DNA from: an uncultured Lachnospiraceae bacterium
GTDB lineage: Bacteria; Bacillota; Clostridia; Lachnospirales; Lachnospiraceae
Length of the DNA stretch: 64,000 nucleotides
Direction: 5' to 3'
Assembly: GCA_958428365.1 (NCBI GenBank)
Contig: CAUAFT010000007.1
Coordinates: 1 to 64,000, forward strand
The notes under the pieces are model-generated. The model was not told the DNA's origin and made no database searches. It saw only the letters and a list, made by a program, of their open reading frames with translations. Shown here piece by piece: positions 23,219-32,591 of this stretch; position 1 is the stretch's first letter, and every line of letters starts with the position of its first letter. The position numbers and the translations under genes are program-made.

Positions 23219-24476
23219 TGTGGGATTAAAGTTTCTGTCCATTGTTTTGGCGGTGATACTCTGGCTTGTGGTGGTGAGCATTGACGATCCGGATAAGACC
23301 AGGACTTTTACTGCCAATGTGACCCTTACCAGTGAGAATGTTATGGCGGAGATGGGCAAGAGCTATGAGATTATAAATGAGAGCAATGTGGTTACTTTTC
23401 GGGTGACGGCAAAACGTTCCATCATCGAGCGGATGACTTCCTCGGATTTTAAGGCGACGGCGGATATGGAAAATATCCAGATGAAAACGGATGGAACTGC
23501 CATCGTTCCCATTGATATCGTCGCCACCCGTAATAGCGGTCAGGTGGAAATTGATAAGAAGAACAAGAATCTGGAGATCTCCATTGAGGATCTAAAGAGC
23601 AATCAGTTCAAGATCACAGCGGAGACCACGGGAACCCCGGCAGAGGGAAGCGCCATCGGAGAGCTTACGGTAGCCCCGAATATTATCACCATATCGGGCC
23701 CGACCTCCGTAGTGAGCAAGATCTCCAGGGTGGCGGCGACCATCGATGTGGACGGGATGTTTGCGGACGTGGAAGACGACGTGGTTCCGGTACTCTATGA
23801 CGAGGATGGAAATACCCTGGATACGTCGAAGCTGACTTTCAGTCAGGAGACTGTGACGGTCAGCGCCCAGATACTGAGCGTGAAGGAGATTCCGGTGAAC
23901 TGTGAGACGTCGGGAGAGCTGGAAGCGGAATATCAGCAGGTAAGCGTGGAATGCGATCCGAAGCAGATCACGGTCAAGGGAACGGCGGAACAGCTCAACA
24001 AGCTCACCATGATTACGATTCCACAGGAGGCGTTGGATATTTCCGGAGCAAAGGAGACCATCACAAAGGAAATTGATATCAGCACCTATCTGCCGGAGGG
24101 CGTGACTCTGGTGGACAGTTCTCAGGCAAAAGTAAAAGTTACCGTTGTGATCGAGCAGACGGAGAGTAAGACCTTCAATGTTCCGGTGGAGAATATAAAA
24201 ATCTTTAATTTATTGGAGGATTACGACATAGAATATCAGGGCGAGAAAATACCGGTCACCTTAAGAGGCTACACATCGGATCTGGAGAGCCTGTCCGCGG
24301 AGGATATTATGTTATCCATCGATGTGGCGGATGTGGAACCGGGAACCATGGAAGTTCCGCTGACTCTGAATATGGGAAGCGAGTATAACCTTGTGGAAAA
24401 TTCAACGGTTACGATCAACCTGATAGATAAAAATGCCGAAGAAGAGCCGACAGCGACGACGGAAGAGGAAGAATAG
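23184..24476 (+). CDS. ybbR: YbbR/CdaR domain protein
   Basis: Extracytoplasmic regulator of CdaA. 430 residues: one N-terminal membrane anchor (FLSIVLAVILWLVVVSI) and then tandem YbbR repeats rich in beta structure, recognisable by recurring segments such as EIPVNCETSGE and TFNVPVENIKIFN. The C-terminus is acidic. Start overlaps cdaA by 35 bases and it ends 32 bases before glmM. Confidence 0.92.
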   Translation: MLKKLKNLLVNNVGLKFLSIVLAVILWLVVVSIDDPDKTRTFTANVTLTSENVMAEMGKSYEIINESNVVTFRVTAKRSIIERMTSSDFKATADMENIQMKTDGTAIVPIDIVATRNSGQVEIDKKNKNLEISIEDLKSNQFKITAETTGTPAEGSAIGELTVAPNIITISGPTSVVSKISRVAATIDVDGMFADVEDDVVPVLYDEDGNTLDTSKLTFSQETVTVSAQILSVKEIPVNCETSGELEAEYQQVSVECDPKQITVKGTAEQLNKLTMITIPQEALDISGAKETITKEIDISTYLPEGVTLVDSSQAKVKVTVVIEQTESKTFNVPVENIKIFNLLEDYDIEYQGEKIPVTLRGYTSDLESLSAEDIMLSIDVADVEPGTMEVPLTLNMGSEYNLVENSTVTINLIDKNAEEEPTATTEEEE

Positions 24477-24508
24477 ACGAATATGATAAAACGGGAGGAA
24501 ACTGTATT

Positions 24509-25858
24509 ATGGCTAGAATGTTTGGAACGGATGGTGTGCGCGGAGTGGCAGGCTCGGAGCTGACCATAGAACTGGCGACGAAGCTGGGGCAGGCGGGAGC
24601 CTATGTCCTGACGAAGGAGAAGAGTCATCAGCCCACGATCATCGTGGGCTGCGACACAAGAATTTCAGGAGGAATGCTGGCAAATGCGCTGATGGCAGGA
24701 ATCTGTTCCGTTGGGGCGAACGCTGTCTATGTGGGAGTTCTGCCTACACCGGCAGTGGCGTATCTGACCAGGAAGCATAAGGTGGATGCGGGAGTGGTGA
24801 TCTCCGCTTCCCACAACCCGATGGAATTTAATGGAATCAAGTTTTTTAACGGGGAGGGATATAAGCTCTCCGATGCTCTGGAAGATGAGATTGAGGAACT
24901 CATTAACAATGACATGAAGGATGTGGTACTGCCTATCGGTTCCGGCGTGGGAAAGATCGACTACCGCTTTGATATCCGGGAGGAATATGTAAGATTTATA
25001 GAAAAATGCGTACCCATTGATCTGAAAGGCATGAAGATCGTTGTGGACTGCGCGGAGGGTGCTTCTTATTATACCTCCGTGAAGGCGCTGAAAGATTTAG
25101 GGGCCGAGGTGGTGGCGCTTCACGTCAGCCCGGACGGAACGAATATTAACGCCAACTGCGGATCCACCCATATGGAGGAACTGCGGGCAAGGGTGGTATA
25201 TGAAAAAGCCAACGTGGGTCTCGCTTTCGACGGGGATGCGGACCGTATGCTGGCGGTGGATGAGCTGGGCAATATGGTGGACGGAGATCAGTTGATGGCG
25301 ATCTGCGGCAATCATATGAAGGAACAGGGAACCCTGAAAAAAAATACCATCGTGGCGACAGTCATGAGTAATCTTGGCATGTTCCTGATGGCGGAACGGG
25401 AAGGCATTCATATTGAAAAGACAAAGGTGGGGGATCGCTATGTTCTTGAGAATATGAGGGAGAACGGCTATAATATCGGTGGCGAACAGTCCGGTCATAT
25501 CATCTTTTTGGATGAGAATACCACAGGGGATGGACTGCTCAGCGCCCTGCATCTGCTCCAGGTGATGGTGGAGACCGGGAAAAAACTCTCGGAGCTGGCG
25601 TCTATTATGGAAGTACTGCCGCAGGCTCTTGTGAATGCTAAGGTGCCGAACCATAAAAAGGAACATTTTGCAGAATATGCGGAGATCGCCGAGGCGATCG
25701 AGGCTGTGGAGAAGAAATTCGCCGGAGAGGGCAGAGTTCTGATCCGTCCTTCGGGAACAGAGCCTCTGGTGCGGGTGATGATCGAGGGGAAAGATCAGAA
25801 GCTCATAGAGGAAGAAGCAAAAAAACTGGCAGAGCTGATTACCAACATCATGCTCTAG
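24509..25858 (+). CDS. glmM: phosphoglucosamine mutase GlmM
   Basis: Converts glucosamine-6-phosphate to glucosamine-1-phosphate for UDP-GlcNAc. 449 residues. The catalytic serine loop is VVISASHNPMEFNGIK near residue 95, the metal loop is DGDADRM near 240, the sugar loop GGEQSGHI near 325, and the phosphate loop RPSGTEPLVRVM near 412. ATG 24509 has GGAGG upstream. Besides making the wall precursor, GlmM binds and restrains CdaA in related bacteria. Confidence 0.97.
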   Translation: MARMFGTDGVRGVAGSELTIELATKLGQAGAYVLTKEKSHQPTIIVGCDTRISGGMLANALMAGICSVGANAVYVGVLPTPAVAYLTRKHKVDAGVVISASHNPMEFNGIKFFNGEGYKLSDALEDEIEELINNDMKDVVLPIGSGVGKIDYRFDIREEYVRFIEKCVPIDLKGMKIVVDCAEGASYYTSVKALKDLGAEVVALHVSPDGTNINANCGSTHMEELRARVVYEKANVGLAFDGDADRMLAVDELGNMVDGDQLMAICGNHMKEQGTLKKNTIVATVMSNLGMFLMAEREGIHIEKTKVGDRYVLENMRENGYNIGGEQSGHIIFLDENTTGDGLLSALHLLQVMVETGKKLSELASIMEVLPQALVNAKVPNHKKEHFAEYAEIAEAIEAVEKKFAGEGRVLIRPSGTEPLVRVMIEGKDQKLIEEEAKKLAELITNIML

Positions 25859-25905
25859 GGGAAGCCGGGGAAGTAATAGTTTGGGTAAAAAAGGAGAAGA
25901 GTAAT

Positions 25906-26169
25906 ATGGTATCAAAAAAAATAGCAATCAAGAATCCGACCGGATTACATTTAAGACCAGCGGGGGTTTTATGTAAGGAAGCAATGCAGTATAAGTCGCT
26001 GGTTACCTTTAAGTATGGGGACAATACGGCAAATGCAAAGAGCGTTTTAAGCGTATTGGGCGCCTGCATCAAGTCCGGCGATGAGATAGAATTTGTCTGC
26101 AGTGGCGAGGATGAGGAAGAAGCGCTGCAGGGTGTGATCTCTGCGGTGGAGAATGGACTGGGAGAATAG
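25906..26169 (+). CDS. ptsH: HPr-type phosphocarrier protein
   Basis: 87-residue PTS carrier. It has the active-site motif GLHLRPAGVLC with His at residue 15 and the regulatory segment NAKSVLSVLGA with the Ser-46 equivalent, so it can be phosphorylated by enzyme I and HPr kinase. No enzyme I gene is adjacent. It lies between glmM and the first glycosyltransferase gene; the next gene starts four bases after it. Confidence 0.92.
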   Translation: MVSKKIAIKNPTGLHLRPAGVLCKEAMQYKSLVTFKYGDNTANAKSVLSVLGACIKSGDEIEFVCSGEDEEEALQGVISAVENGLGE

Positions 26170-26172
26170 GAA

Positions 26173-27078
26173 ATGATGGAGAAGCAGGATAAGAATAAAG
26201 TACAGATCCTTTTGTCCGCCTACAATGGAGAAAAATACTTAAAAGAGCAGTTGGACAGTCTGTTAAGTCAGAACCATCCTAATCTGGAGATTCTGATTCG
26301 GGATGACGGTTCTACCGATGGAACCCTGGAATTGCTGAGAGAATACGAAAAGCAGCATGAAAATATCCGGGTATTCTCAGAGAAAAACATAGGTGTAACA
26401 GGCAGTTTTTTCCGTCTTCTGGAATTGAGCGATGCGGATTATGTGGGATTTTGCGATCAGGATGATGTCTGGATGCACCAGAAGGTGGAACGCGCCCTCC
26501 GTGCTCTGGTTGGAATCGAGGGACCGGCCATGTATTGTGGGAATAAGATGCTGGTGGACCGGGAACTAAAGGAGATCGGAACATCGGACGCTGCTAAGAT
26601 CCGTCCGGGATTTGGGAATGCGCTGATCGAGAATATTGCAACAGGCTGTACCATACTTTTGAATAGAGAACTGGCGGAACAGATCCGGCGCGAGATCCCG
26701 AAACACGCCATCCTTCATGACTGGTGGTGTTATCTGGCGGCATCCTACTACGGAACAGTCGTCTATGATGAGACGCCGTACATTTTTTACAGACAGCATG
26801 GAGATAATCAGGTGGGAGGAAGCGCAGGATTTGCGGAGGAGACCGTCTCGAAAAAGAATTATCTGAAAAAAAGCCGGGGCAGATTGAAAGCCCAGCTTCT
26901 GGAATTTCACCGTTTCCATCACGGGGATGAAAATAAGGACAGGCTTTTGATGAAGGTGCTGGAGACAGAGAATTTCAGCGGGAAAATGAATATTTTATTC
27001 CATTCCGGGATATATCGTCAGAAAAAATTGGATAACCTTATTGTAAAAGGATTATTCCTGACCAATCATATGTTATAG
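26173..27078 (+). CDS. GT2 glycosyltransferase (rhamnosyltransferase-like)
   Basis: 301-residue cytoplasmic GT-A fold enzyme. VQILLSAYNGEKYLKEQLDSL at the start, DDGSTDGT near 43, the metal motif FCDQDDVW near 97. The pattern resembles rhamnosyltransferases of Gram-positive polysaccharide loci, and rfbD follows 12 bases later. First gene of the long polysaccharide locus. Confidence 0.85.
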   Translation: MMEKQDKNKVQILLSAYNGEKYLKEQLDSLLSQNHPNLEILIRDDGSTDGTLELLREYEKQHENIRVFSEKNIGVTGSFFRLLELSDADYVGFCDQDDVWMHQKVERALRALVGIEGPAMYCGNKMLVDRELKEIGTSDAAKIRPGFGNALIENIATGCTILLNRELAEQIRREIPKHAILHDWWCYLAASYYGTVVYDETPYIFYRQHGDNQVGGSAGFAEETVSKKNYLKKSRGRLKAQLLEFHRFHHGDENKDRLLMKVLETENFSGKMNILFHSGIYRQKKLDNLIVKGLFLTNHML

Positions 27079-27090
27079 CGAGGAGAAAAA

Positions 27091-27966
27091 ATGAAGAAGA
27101 TTTTAGTAACGGGCTGCAATGGACAGCTTGGACGGGCAGTGAATCGGGAATATGCCAATGAAGCCGTGGAGATCATAAACACAGACGTGGTAGAAGGGGA
27201 GGGGATCCTGGCTCTGGATATCACCAATATCGACGAGGTGATGGGGCTCGTCACAAAGGAGAAGCCGGAAGTCATTATCAACTGCGCCGCTCATACCAAC
27301 GTGGACAAATGCGAGGAGGAGTGGGATCTGGCGTACCGCATCAATGCCATTGGTCCAAGAAACCTGAGTATCGCCGCCAATGCCGTTGGCGCAAAGATGA
27401 TCCAGATATCCACGGATTATGTATTTCCGGGAAATGGAACGCAGCCCATCACCGAATTTGACCCGCCGGCGCCAAAGAGCGCTTACGGAAAGACAAAATA
27501 TGAAGGAGAGAACTTCGTAAAGGAATTTGTCAAAGAACATTTTATCATTCGTACCGCCTGGCTCTACGGCGACGGACACAACTTTGTAAAAACCATGTTA
27601 AAGCTGGCTGAGAACCATGATACTTTAAATGTGGTAAAGGATCAGATCGGCTCCCCGACCTCGGCGGCGGAACTGGCAAGGCTGATTCACTATCTGGAGC
27701 CAACAGAGAACTATGGAACCTTCCACGGAACCTGCGAGGGGATTTGCAGTTGGGCGGATTTTGCGGACGCTATTTTTGCCCGTGCCGGAAAAAAAGTGAA
27801 GGTAAACCATGTGACCACGGAGGAATACAAGAAGCTAAACCCAAACTCAGCGGATCGTCCGGCTTATTCCGTACTGGATAAATACATGCTGCGTCTGACC
27901 ACGGACTTTCGGATGGCAGACTGGCAGGACGCCCTGGATGTATACATGGGAGAACTGTTAAAATAG
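27091..27966 (+). CDS. rfbD: dTDP-4-dehydrorhamnose reductase
   Basis: Last step of dTDP-L-rhamnose synthesis. 291 residues. Nucleotide motif VTGCNGQLGRAVN at residue 6, IQISTDYVFPGN near 107, catalytic YGKTKYEGE near 130, and HGTCEGICSWADFA near 210. AGGAG lies before ATG 27091. The other three pathway genes are at 32592, 33750 and 62171, so the pathway is complete but split. Confidence 0.94.
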   Translation: MKKILVTGCNGQLGRAVNREYANEAVEIINTDVVEGEGILALDITNIDEVMGLVTKEKPEVIINCAAHTNVDKCEEEWDLAYRINAIGPRNLSIAANAVGAKMIQISTDYVFPGNGTQPITEFDPPAPKSAYGKTKYEGENFVKEFVKEHFIIRTAWLYGDGHNFVKTMLKLAENHDTLNVVKDQIGSPTSAAELARLIHYLEPTENYGTFHGTCEGICSWADFADAIFARAGKKVKVNHVTTEEYKKLNPNSADRPAYSVLDKYMLRLTTDFRMADWQDALDVYMGELLK

Positions 27967-27974
27967 GAGATGCT

Positions 27975-28799
27975 ATGGAACCCTTAGTGAGCGTATGTAT
28001 CCCGGCTTATAACAATGCGGGTTACATTAAAGATACCATTCAGTCTGTGTTAAAACAGACCTATCAGAATATTGAGCTTATCGTGGTGGATGACCACTCC
28101 ACGGACAACACGGTGGAGGTGTTGGAAAGTATTCAGGATAAGCGTTTAAAAATCCATAAGAATGAAAAAAATCTCGGTATGGTTGGTAACTGGAACCGCT
28201 GCCTGGAACTGGCGACGGGAGATTATGTGAAGCTGATCTGTGCCGATGATATGATTGCGAAAAATGCCATTGAGAAGGAAGCGAAGGCTCTGAGCAGGCA
28301 TCCTTCGGTGAATTTGGTGGAAAGCGATACGAGACTGGTGGACATCAATGGAAAAAAGACGGGAGAGTTCCGAAGATATCACAGATCCGGCGTGGTGGAT
28401 GGAAAGAAACTGGCAAAGATTTCATTGATACTCAAAAATTTCTACGGAGCTCCGGTGAATAATATGATCCGGAGAAGCGCCCTGAAAAAGACCGGGGGGT
28501 TTGATACCTCCTTTACTTATATTCTGGATTTTGATATGTGGCTGCGGCTCTCCTGTACTGGGGACGTCTATATTATCCACGAGCAGCTGAACAGTTTTCG
28601 GATTCGAAATGATTCCAATACCGGAATGTTGATCGGGGAGAAGAGGGACGTCTACAATGGGGAACACAGAAAATTATTAGAAAAGCATGCGAAAGCAGGG
28701 ATTGTAAAAATGTCTGCCTTTGAGATTCAGGTGAGTATGCTGATACGAAAATTGCGGAATGTCCTGATCGGGATTTATTTGAAAATTTTCGCAAAATAG
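27975..28799 (+). CDS. GT2 glycosyltransferase
   Basis: 274 residues: VSVCIPAYNNAGYIKDTIQS, then VVDDHSTDNT, and the acceptor-region CADDMIAKNA. Typical GT-A family 2. No membrane segment except a hydrophobic C-terminal stretch (IGIYLKIFA). It lies between rfbD and another GT2 gene with short spacers. The sugar is unknown. Confidence 0.85.
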   Translation: MEPLVSVCIPAYNNAGYIKDTIQSVLKQTYQNIELIVVDDHSTDNTVEVLESIQDKRLKIHKNEKNLGMVGNWNRCLELATGDYVKLICADDMIAKNAIEKEAKALSRHPSVNLVESDTRLVDINGKKTGEFRRYHRSGVVDGKKLAKISLILKNFYGAPVNNMIRRSALKKTGGFDTSFTYILDFDMWLRLSCTGDVYIIHEQLNSFRIRNDSNTGMLIGEKRDVYNGEHRKLLEKHAKAGIVKMSAFEIQVSMLIRKLRNVLIGIYLKIFAK

Positions 28800-28807
28800 G
28801 AGAACAG

Positions 28808-29500
28808 ATGAGTAAGAGACTGGTAATTATCCCGGCATATAACGAAGAGGGAAATATTATAAAAACCGTTACTGATGTACAGAAGCATGCGCCGAGCTTC
28901 GACTATATTATCATAAATGACTGTTCCACCGACAATACGCTGCAGATCTGCAAAGAACAGGGATATCAGGTGCTGAACCTTCCCTGCAATATGGGGATCG
29001 GGGGAGGTGTTCAGACCGGATATCTCTATGCAGCGAGAAACGGATATGATTTTGCGGTACAGTTTGACGGCGATGGACAGCACAATGGAGCCTATCTGGA
29101 GGCTATGGCGGAAAAAATGGAGGCGGAAGAGCTGGATATGCTGATCGGTTCCCGCTATATCCAAAAGGAAGGATTTCAGTCTTCCGGCGCGAGAAGAATG
29201 GGAATCAAATATTTTACCGGCTTAATTAAGCTGGTGACGGGAGCGAGGATCACAGATCCGACTTCGGGAATGAGGATGGTGAATGCAGAAGTGATCCGGT
29301 TGTTTGCCGGGGATTATCCGAAGGATTATCCGGAGCCGGAGAGCGTTGTGACCCTGCTGAAAAAGGGGAAGAAGGTAAAAGAGATCCCGGTGACCATGAA
29401 CGCCAGGGAAGAGGGAGTCTCCTCCATATCTCCGGTAAAAGCAGTGTATTATATGGTAAAGGTCAGCATTGCGATCCTGATCGCGGCAGTGCGGAAGTAG
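28808..29500 (+). CDS. GT2 polyprenyl-phosphate sugar synthase-like
   Basis: 230 residues resembling dolichol/undecaprenyl-phosphate glycosyltransferases: RLVIIPAYNEEGNIIKTV, NDCSTDNT, QFDGDGQHN near residue 95 and ITDPTSGMRM near 154. It has a C-terminal hydrophobic segment. With the small membrane protein and the large membrane protein that follow it resembles a three-component GtrB/flippase/GT-C side-chain modification unit. That role is inferred. Confidence 0.82.
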   Translation: MSKRLVIIPAYNEEGNIIKTVTDVQKHAPSFDYIIINDCSTDNTLQICKEQGYQVLNLPCNMGIGGGVQTGYLYAARNGYDFAVQFDGDGQHNGAYLEAMAEKMEAEELDMLIGSRYIQKEGFQSSGARRMGIKYFTGLIKLVTGARITDPTSGMRMVNAEVIRLFAGDYPKDYPEPESVVTLLKKGKKVKEIPVTMNAREEGVSSISPVKAVYYMVKVSIAILIAAVRK

Positions 29501-29513
29501 AGGAGGAAGTACT

Positions 29514-29873
29514 ATGAGCTTAAATATACAGCTAATAATAGGGATCCTGGCAATTCTCTGTGTGTTGGGGATCTGCAACATGGTTCGCAAGAACAAGCTG
29601 GATCTGCGCTATGGTCTGATCTGGATCATTGTAGGAGTCTGTATTATCATTCTGGACTTTTCCCCAAGGCTGCTGACGGCGCTTACGGGGTTCATGGGAA
29701 TTGAACTGCCCATCAATATGCTGTTTTTCCTGGGATTTTGCTTTTCACTTATGATTATGTTTGGTCTGACGAAAACGATTTCAGATCTCGTACATAAGGT
29801 GAAGAGGCTGACGCAGGAAATGGCAATTATGGAAAAACGAATCGAGGAATTGACCGATGAAAAAGAAAATTAA
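29514..29873 (+). CDS. DUF2304 small membrane protein
   Basis: 119 residues, three membrane segments (LIIGILAILCVLGI, LIWIIVGVCIIILDF, LFFLGFCFSLMIMFG) and a charged C-terminal coiled coil. This is the DUF2304 layout, common beside polyprenyl-phosphate glycosyltransferases. It overlaps the next gene by 17 bases. Confidence 0.8.
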   Translation: MSLNIQLIIGILAILCVLGICNMVRKNKLDLRYGLIWIIVGVCIIILDFSPRLLTALTGFMGIELPINMLFFLGFCFSLMIMFGLTKTISDLVHKVKRLTQEMAIMEKRIEELTDEKEN

Positions 29874-32388
29874 ACTGATCGTATTTGTGATATTGATGGT
29901 AATTATGGCTTCCAACGTCTGGACTATCTGTCAGCAGGAGACCATTCATGCAAAAACCAGCAATCACAAATTAAAGGGTTCCGGGGAAAATGTAGGGCTG
30001 ATCGAAGAAGTGGGGGAAGTAGCCCAGACTTTTGAGGAAAGTCAGGATTTCTGCGGAATTTCGTTTTTGGCGGGAAATTATGACAGAAAAAACTTCGGTA
30101 CCATCCACTTGAAGCTGTTGGATGAGGAGAGTGGAGAGGTGATCCTGGAAAAGGATTACGATGCGGGCGTTATAAAGAATAATGTGATGAATTACTTCAT
30201 GTTCGATGAGACTGTGAAGGTGGAAGAACCTCATCAGTACCGGGTTGTGATCACTGCGGACATGAAGGTCTTTTTCAGTCATTTTACGATCTGGAATACC
30301 AAGAAAGACAACTATAAGGATGGTGCGCTGTATATCAACGATGAGCAGCAGAAGGTGGATCTGGTCTTTGATACGGTATACAGCTATGAGCCGGTGGATA
30401 CCCTGGGGATGAAGGTACATCGATCCAGTCTGGTGATCCTGCTCTTTGCCTTTTTGGGTCTCCACTGCTTTTTGGATATCAGGAAAATGTATCGGTGGAT
30501 CTTTGAGAAGAGAGTCTGGATTGCCCTTGCAGTCTTTGTCTTTCTGGTAGCAAATAAATACAATTTTTCCTCCCTGGCGGAATACAACGCACATATTGAG
30601 GAGGGACAGGGATCACAGTATATTGAAACCGTATTCGGCACGTCCCGTCCGATCCGAAGCGATGAGTGGATGGTATCTCTTCCGAGATGGTTGTCGGCAG
30701 AATACAGCGATTATGGGGAATACAATGAGGTCGTCAGAGCAGAAAAGACAACGAATCTGTCTGCTTCAGGTCTCTACCGCAGTTATTCGGCGCTGGCGGA
30801 GCCGTCTTTTTGGGGATATTATCTATTTGGCTCTGAGATCGGAGTCTCCTTTATGTGGTGTTTCCGTATGGTATTCGGATTCTTTTTCTCCTTCGAGCTG
30901 TGTCTGATACTGACTAAGAGAAAACCGCTGTTGGCCCTTTTGGGAGGAACGCTGATCTGGTTTTCCAGTTACAATATGTGGTGGTCCACCGTGAACTGGC
31001 TCCTCTCAGGGCAGGCGGCTCTGGTTTGCTTCTATTATTTTCTGAGGGAAGAGAAGCGGTGGAAGAAGGCTCTTTTTGGAATCATGACCGCTATCTTCGC
31101 AGCAGACTTTGTCATCAATCTCTATCCGGCATGGCAGGTGCCGGCAGGCTTTGTATATCTCTGCATTCTGATCTGGATGATCGTGCAAAATTGGGAGAAG
31201 ATCAAGGCGTATCAGTGGAAGGACTGGACGATAGCAGCCCTCTGCGTTGTTTTTCTGGCAAGTATTGCCGGGGCATATTTCTGGGATTACAGAGAGTATA
31301 TGACCGATATCATGAAGACGGTCTATCCGGGAAAAAGGGTCAGCTATGGGGGAATGAAGCTGCAAAATGGTCTAAGAAGCATTGCCTGCCTGTGGACGCC
31401 ATACCGTACCTTCAGCAATCCCAGCGAGATGGGCTGCTTCTTAGTCCTGTTCCCAATTCCTTATATCCTGGGCTTGAGAATGCTGGTTATAAATATCAGA
31501 GAGAAGAGAAAAGATATCTTTCTCTGGGCGTTGATGGGAATTGCCACAGTATTTGGGCTTTATTGTGCCATGCCTCTGCCGAAATTTCTGGCAAAAATAC
31601 TGTTATTGACTTACTCCACTCCTTACCGTACTGCGGATGTCTTAGGCTACATCATGGTATTGCTCCTGGTCGTGCTATTGGCTAAGTACGGAGAAAAGGC
31701 GAAGCTAAAGCCGGTTCCGGGGATTCTGCTCACCGGAGTGGTACTTGCGGGCACTCTGTGGTACACACAGGTGAATTATTCGGAATTTTTGGACTTTCAA
31801 TATTATTTACTGTCGGCAGTGCTGCTCTTTGTGATCTTCGTTCCGCTGATTACAAACTTTGAGAAAATCAGATGGAAGTGTTCCCAGTGGGCGGCAGTGG
31901 CTCTGACGCTGGTGGTTCTTGTCACCGGGTTATCCGTAAACCCGCTGATGTGCGGGCTGGACGCCATCTACAGTAAACCGGTGGCAAAGAAGGTTCAGGA
32001 AATCGTTCAGGAGGATCCTGATGGAAGGTGGATCGCGGTGGATAACAGCGTGGCGCCGAATTTCCTTATCGCCTGTGGAGCGCCTACGGTGAACTCCGTT
32101 AATTATCTTCCAAATATGAAGTTGTGGGAGAAGCTGGATCCTACCGGGGAGCAGGAAAAGGTGTATAACCGCTATGCCCATATCAATATCAGGCTGGTGG
32201 ATACCGAGACCACGATGAAGCTGGGACAGGTGGATGTGATCAAATTAAAGCTCTCGAAGGATGATCTTGAGAAGCTGGAGATCACATATATTTATTCAGA
32301 TAAGAGGCTGAAAAATACGGACGGTGTACGGTTTGAAAAGCTCTACGAGAACGGTAAGACGCGGATCTATAAGGTGCATTACGAATAA
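29857..32388 (+). CDS. large polytopic membrane protein, YfhO/GT-C-like
   Basis: 843 residues. An N-terminal anchor (LIVFVILMVIMASNVW) precedes an extracytoplasmic beta-rich domain of about 150 residues, then about twelve membrane segments and a soluble C-terminal domain. The arrangement resembles YfhO-type or other GT-C glycosyltransferases that use polyprenyl-phosphate sugars outside the membrane. Start ATG 29857 overlaps the DUF2304 gene. No specific sugar can be assigned. Confidence 0.7.
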   Translation: MKKKIKLIVFVILMVIMASNVWTICQQETIHAKTSNHKLKGSGENVGLIEEVGEVAQTFEESQDFCGISFLAGNYDRKNFGTIHLKLLDEESGEVILEKDYDAGVIKNNVMNYFMFDETVKVEEPHQYRVVITADMKVFFSHFTIWNTKKDNYKDGALYINDEQQKVDLVFDTVYSYEPVDTLGMKVHRSSLVILLFAFLGLHCFLDIRKMYRWIFEKRVWIALAVFVFLVANKYNFSSLAEYNAHIEEGQGSQYIETVFGTSRPIRSDEWMVSLPRWLSAEYSDYGEYNEVVRAEKTTNLSASGLYRSYSALAEPSFWGYYLFGSEIGVSFMWCFRMVFGFFFSFELCLILTKRKPLLALLGGTLIWFSSYNMWWSTVNWLLSGQAALVCFYYFLREEKRWKKALFGIMTAIFAADFVINLYPAWQVPAGFVYLCILIWMIVQNWEKIKAYQWKDWTIAALCVVFLASIAGAYFWDYREYMTDIMKTVYPGKRVSYGGMKLQNGLRSIACLWTPYRTFSNPSEMGCFLVLFPIPYILGLRMLVINIREKRKDIFLWALMGIATVFGLYCAMPLPKFLAKILLLTYSTPYRTADVLGYIMVLLLVVLLAKYGEKAKLKPVPGILLTGVVLAGTLWYTQVNYSEFLDFQYYLLSAVLLFVIFVPLITNFEKIRWKCSQWAAVALTLVVLVTGLSVNPLMCGLDAIYSKPVAKKVQEIVQEDPDGRWIAVDNSVAPNFLIACGAPTVNSVNYLPNMKLWEKLDPTGEQEKVYNRYAHINIRLVDTETTMKLGQVDVIKLKLSKDDLEKLEITYIYSDKRLKNTDGVRFEKLYENGKTRIYKVHYE

Positions 32389-32440
32389 AGGAAAAGTAGG
32401 AAGAAGGTAAAACAATAAATTTGCATTTATGAACCTTAGA

Positions 32441-32520
32441 TGATATAATGTCGACAGACATTATATCCCGCCGAATGGCATCCTAAGCGGAGCGTCATGT
32501 GCGAAGCACATGATATAATG
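32441..32520. repeat. structured repeat between the YfhO-like gene and rfbB
   Basis: TGATATAATG occurs at 32441 and 32511 and its inverse CATTATATC at 32459-32467. GATATAATGTC (32442-32452) and GACATTATATC (32457-32467) form an 11 bp perfect hairpin. CATGTGC-GAA-GCACATG (32496-32512) forms another, and CCGC/GCGG pair between them. Each GATATAATG also resembles a -10 box, so promoters for rfbB may lie here. It could be a short repetitive element or structured leader. Confidence 0.5.
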
Positions 32521-32591
32521 AGTGCAAGCGAGAAAATGGGCAGATATTGCCTAAATAAAATTGAAAAAGAATCAAAGGAGGAACTCATCCC

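Noticed and set aside
25097..25927. 276-residue minus-strand frame over glmM
   Set aside because: Shadow of a strongly conserved plus-strand enzyme gene.
30978..31685. 235-residue frame inside the YfhO-like gene
   Set aside because: Same strand, other frame, low-complexity translation; the membrane protein frame is continuous through it.
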